30,158 nucleotides of DNA from NCBI GenBank assembly GCA_964384625.1, contig CAYLNH010000059.1, positions 1-30,158 on the forward strand, given 5' to 3'. Position 1 is the first letter of the stretch. Every line of letters starts with the position of its first letter. Below, in pieces: positions 27,602 through 30,158 of this stretch. The position numbers and the translations under genes are program-made. The notes beneath the pieces are model-generated. The model saw only the letters and a list, made by a program, of their open reading frames with translations, made no database searches and was not told the DNA's origin. Source of the stretch: CAYLNH01 sp964384625 (GTDB lineage: Bacteria > Verrucomicrobiota > Lentisphaeria > JABSQK01).

Positions 27602-27701
27602 GGGCCCGCTCCTGGAGTTTGAGACGCGATCGATCGCGCGGTCTTCAGTCTGGCGCTGTTCACAGTCTGCCGGCGCAGCGAATAGTCAAGCGCGACCGGC
27701 G

Positions 27702-27762
27702 TAAGCCCTCGATTACTGCCCTTCTCTGCATCCGGTCCCGACGCTCAAGAGGTCGGGAACCT
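27702..27762. repeat. Repeat family 2, copy 2
   Basis: It begins TAAGCCCTCGATTACTGCCC and runs through TCTGCAT to a hairpin made by GGTCCCGAC and GTCGGGAACC around GCTCAAGAG. It matches the reverse complement of the right arm of the palindrome at 6022-6116. It lies in the gap upstream of the GDSL gene and downstream of the lyase gene. Confidence 0.65.
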
Positions 27763-27863
27763 GCGGTCCTTGCGGATCTGTCACCGGCGTGAAGTCCGTA
27801 CCACACCCCCCCGGTTTTCCGCCCGATCGGCGGCGCCGAGCGAGAGTCCCTGCGTGCCGCCGA

Positions 27864-29051
27864 TCACTGCTGCTGTGTCGACGCAGATTCCGGGTCCTCG
27901 CCGGCGGGCAGGGGGTAGAGCAGTTGCAGGCGGGCGGCGGCCAATGTCTCCGTGTCCAGGCGCCGCAGGACGGCTTCATAAGCCGGACTGAAATACAGCG
28001 CCGCCCGGCGCAGGACCTCAAAGAAGGCGGCCCCGGAGAACTCCGTGATCTGCTGCCATTGCCACTCTTTCTCGCCAACGACATATGGGGTCAGCCAGTC
28101 AACGGCCCGACGAATACTGCGGCCGTCGGCCGCTTCATAGTTGAGCAGGTCGACGTCAACATGACGCGCCAGCGCGCCGAGGTCGAGCATCCCCCTGAGG
28201 TTCATTGTGGCGTAGTCCAGGGAGCGGGTCCGCGCCAGCTCCAGCGGCTGTGAGCCGTCCGGCTCAATCTGCGCGGCAACCCGCTTCTCGCCGGCGGCCC
28301 GGCAGATCTCACGCGCCCGCTCCGGTTGCCCGACAAACAAAGCCAGAGCCGCCGTCTGGACATCGTACCAGGTGCCGTGGTTGTTTCGAGTCGCGGCTTC
28401 GTCTTGACCCAACGGGCTGTTGACCAACCAGTCCAGATAGGCCGCAAACCACTGCCTCAGGTCCGGCAGCAGCGGGACGGCGCCGCCGGCAGCAACCAGG
28501 AGGCCGACGGCGTCGAGGACATCGCCGAACAGGGCGGTGTCGATGATGCCGATGCCGCGACCGTCACAGCGCCCCGGGATGCCCTGGCCGTAGTTCAGGT
28601 GGGGATTCATGCGGGTATCCGGATCCAGGAACCAGATCTGCAGCAGGCGTTCGGCGTGAGCGACGCAGCGCTGGTCGCCGGTGAAATAGGCGGCCTGACT
28701 GAGGGCGGCAACGTCACGGCCGAACTGTGCCAGACGCGGCCGGTCCAGACGGTCGCCCGCCGGGTTCCGCTCGCCGTCGCGGCGCACATACGGCAAGCCG
28801 TCCGGCGCCTCCGGGTCGGGCCACCAGTACGTCCCCAGGCTCATGTAGTCGTGTTTGTCACCGCTGGGCGGAAGGACCTCCTTGTCCATGACCGAGGCGG
28901 GCGGGCGCGCCAGGGCGGCATCGGCGGCACGGCACAGGGCGGTCCGCGCCAGCGCCAGGACCGGGTCGTCAGCCTGCAGTCGGCGTCTGCCGGCGGCAAG
29001 GCGCTGGGGATCGAGCAATCGGGTCTGCGGCAAATCGGGAGTCGACGACAT
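27864..29051 (-). CDS. Alginate-lyase-family (PL5-like) protein
   Basis: 395 aa with the alginate lyase (alpha/alpha toroid) pattern: SGDKHDYMSLGTYWWPDP at 63-80, GLPYVRRDGERNP at 85-97, RMNPHLNYGQGIPG at 147-160, GRGIGIIDT at 164-172 and NNHGTWYD at 223-230, which contains the His and Tyr used for catalysis in PL5. It should cleave uronate polysaccharide by beta-elimination. No signal peptide is seen, unlike the periplasmic AlgL, so it may act inside the cell on imported oligosaccharides or have a different substrate. The gene ends with a Gln run (SASTQQQ). AAAGG lies upstream of the ATG. It follows the metallophosphoesterase gene by 18 bases, so the two are co-transcribed. Confidence 0.85.
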   Translation of the reverse strand: MSSTPDLPQTRLLDPQRLAAGRRRLQADDPVLALARTALCRAADAALARPPASVMDKEVLPPSGDKHDYMSLGTYWWPDPEAPDGLPYVRRDGERNPAGDRLDRPRLAQFGRDVAALSQAAYFTGDQRCVAHAERLLQIWFLDPDTRMNPHLNYGQGIPGRCDGRGIGIIDTALFGDVLDAVGLLVAAGGAVPLLPDLRQWFAAYLDWLVNSPLGQDEAATRNNHGTWYDVQTAALALFVGQPERAREICRAAGEKRVAAQIEPDGSQPLELARTRSLDYATMNLRGMLDLGALARHVDVDLLNYEAADGRSIRRAVDWLTPYVVGEKEWQWQQITEFSGAAFFEVLRRAALYFSPAYEAVLRRLDTETLAAARLQLLYPLPAGEDPESASTQQQ

Positions 29052-29069
29052 GGGGGGACCTTTCGTGGA

Positions 29070-29870
29070 TTACAGCGCGATCACCGTGATCTCGGGGCGC
29101 GCCAGGAACCGGGCATTGAGGCGGTACGTACCGATGCCGGGGTTGACGTAGAGCGGGCCGTGCCGGGTCCGGTACAGACCGTATTCGTATTCGCCGACGT
29201 CATACAGCGGGTTGCCGACGAACGGCAGTCGAATCTGGCCGCCGTGGGTGTGTCCGGCCAGAATGAGATCGAAGGACTGCGGGCGAATGCGTTTCAAGGC
29301 GTTGGGGTCATGGATCAGCAGCACCCGTTTGAAGTCGTCGGCGGAAGGATCGGCCTCCCCGGCAGGCGGGCGTCGCCATGCGCCGATCAATTCCACGCGG
29401 TACACCGGCAGGGACTGCCGGCCGCCGTCAAGCCAATTGCCGCCGGTCTGCTGCAGCCAACGGGCGGCCGCGACGGTGGACTCTCCGGCCCACGTATCGT
29501 GGTTGCCGCGGATGCCGTAGACCGGCTTGTTGATCTGCGCCAGGATCTGCAGGGCGTCCTCCGCCAGGTCGTTGTCGTGCTCGATCAGGTCGCCGGTGAA
29601 ACAGACGATATCTGCGTCGACGGCGTTCACCATCGCCACCATCTTCTGCATCAGCACGGGGCTGCCTTTGTAGTGGGTGTCGGAGATATGGACGATCCGG
29701 ATCGACGGAGTGTCGCTGAGCTGGACATGACGCAGGCGAATCCAACGCGGTTCAATGAGGCGGGCATAGACCAGGCAGGCAAGGCCGAACAGCACAATGA
29801 CAGCCGGCAGCTGCCACCAGCGAAACCAGCGGCGGCCGGAACGGGCCTCGGATGTAGACGTTGAATTCAT
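29070..29870 (-). CDS. Membrane-anchored metallophosphoesterase
   Basis: Calcineurin-like phosphoesterase of the YkuE/YaeI/LpxG type, 266 aa, anchored by one N-terminal helix (about 20-40). Metal-binding motifs are all present: Asp64-x-His66 (SDTHY), Asp94 (GDL), Asn123-His124 (GNHD), His187 and the GHTHGG at 206-211. Relatives cleave UDP-diacylglucosamine in lipid A synthesis (LpxG) or other phosphodiesters; the substrate here is not shown. The chosen ATG has CAGGCAGG just upstream; an extension to 29939 starts with GTG and adds no membrane or domain sequence. Co-transcribed with the lyase gene. Confidence 0.85.
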   Translation of the reverse strand: MNSTSTSEARSGRRWFRWWQLPAVIVLFGLACLVYARLIEPRWIRLRHVQLSDTPSIRIVHISDTHYKGSPVLMQKMVAMVNAVDADIVCFTGDLIEHDNDLAEDALQILAQINKPVYGIRGNHDTWAGESTVAAARWLQQTGGNWLDGGRQSLPVYRVELIGAWRRPPAGEADPSADDFKRVLLIHDPNALKRIRPQSFDLILAGHTHGGQIRLPFVGNPLYDVGEYEYGLYRTRHGPLYVNPGIGTYRLNARFLARPEITVIAL

Positions 29871-30039
29871 GTCCTGCCTGTGACTATACACCGGCGGCGG
29901 CAGAATCGAGGGGTAACGGCATGATTTGCGGTCGGACACCTGCGGGCGGGACCACGGCAGTCGGGGCGGAGTTCACGAAATCGGGGTCCGCCCGGCAGCC
30001 GGCTTCGGCTGGCGCAAGTCGCAAGCTACACCCAGCGCG

Positions 30040-30101
30040 AAACGATCCCCCCGGCTGCGCCGGGAGTGTCAGCCTCCCTTCAATGTTGCTTTCGCCACGC
30101 C
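30040..30101. repeat. Dispersed repeat family 1, copy A
   Basis: It carries the family core: CCCCCCGGCTGCGCCGGGAG with an internal hairpin, followed by TGTCAGCCTCCCTTC and TTTCGCCACGCC. It leads directly into the terminal palindrome. Confidence 0.7.
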
Positions 30102-30158
30102 CCCGCCGTTTGCTCCGGAATTGGCAAAATGTTTGCCAATTCCGGAGCAAACGGCGGG
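30102..30158. repeat. Perfect 57-base palindrome at the window end
   Basis: Arms of 27 bases (30102-30128 and 30132-30158) are exact reverse complements around the 3-base centre ATG (30129-30131). The left arm contains TTTGCTCCGGAATT, a block of repeat family 1 (copy B at 20759-20772). The window ends exactly at the palindrome end. It may be two repeat copies in inverted orientation or an assembly snap-back artefact. Confidence 0.95.

Overview
The window is a high-GC (about 60-65% by eye) bacterial chromosome segment. It carries 17 intact protein genes, one Rhs-like fragment at the left edge, and several intergenic repeats. No tRNA, rRNA, CRISPR array or transposase gene was found. The gene content suggests a Gram-negative member of the Planctomycetota/Verrucomicrobiota/Lentisphaerota (PVC) group: a Hanks-type kinase fused to sulfatase-modifying-factor modules, a secreted SHD1-like protein, a CHASE2 adenylate cyclase, a PL5-like lyase and an outer-membrane barrel. 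This placement is inference; no marker gene settles it.

Layout, left to right. (1) 26-451: a lower-GC Rhs-like C-terminal tip directly after sppA. (2) 460-2760 (minus): carA and a lipoprotein SppA peptidase in one operon behind a good sigma70-type promoter. (3) 3051-5939 (minus): a transmembrane Ser/Thr kinase with two extracytoplasmic FGE-like domains, divergent from (4) gcvPB and recJ (plus, 6259-9477). (5) 9478-10054: a gene-free stretch with structured repeats. (6) 10055-11951 (minus): pgsA, an SDR oxidoreductase and a small membrane protein. (7) 12146-15776 (plus): an outer-membrane protein and a CHASE2 adenylate cyclase, coupled. (8) 16040-18526 (minus): a degenerate histidine kinase-receiver hybrid and rodA. 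(9) 19016-20521 (minus): an ASKHA/2Fe-2S corrinoid-activation protein. (10) 21001-27601 (minus): an SHD1 membrane protein, then (reading against the coordinates) GDSL hydrolase, RlmI-like rRNA methyltransferase, metK, and a fused adenosine kinase-S-adenosylhomocysteine hydrolase ending in a strong terminator. (11) 27864-29870 (minus): a membrane metallophosphoesterase and an alginate-lyase-like protein. (12) 29871-30158: repeats ending in a perfect 57-base palindrome.

How the genes work together. The clearest functional block is the SAM cycle. MetK makes SAM. Two bases downstream begins one polypeptide joining a PfkB adenosine kinase to full-length SAH hydrolase, so adenosine released from SAH could be phosphorylated by the same protein, pulling the reversible hydrolase forward. 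A SAM-consuming rRNA methyltransferase lies just upstream, and a corrinoid-enzyme activator of the kind that can re-reduce B12-dependent methyltransferases lies a few kilobases downstream. The window also holds a nonautonomous repeat family with at least four intergenic copies, two of them with compensated hairpins, and a second palindromic repeat family with two copies.
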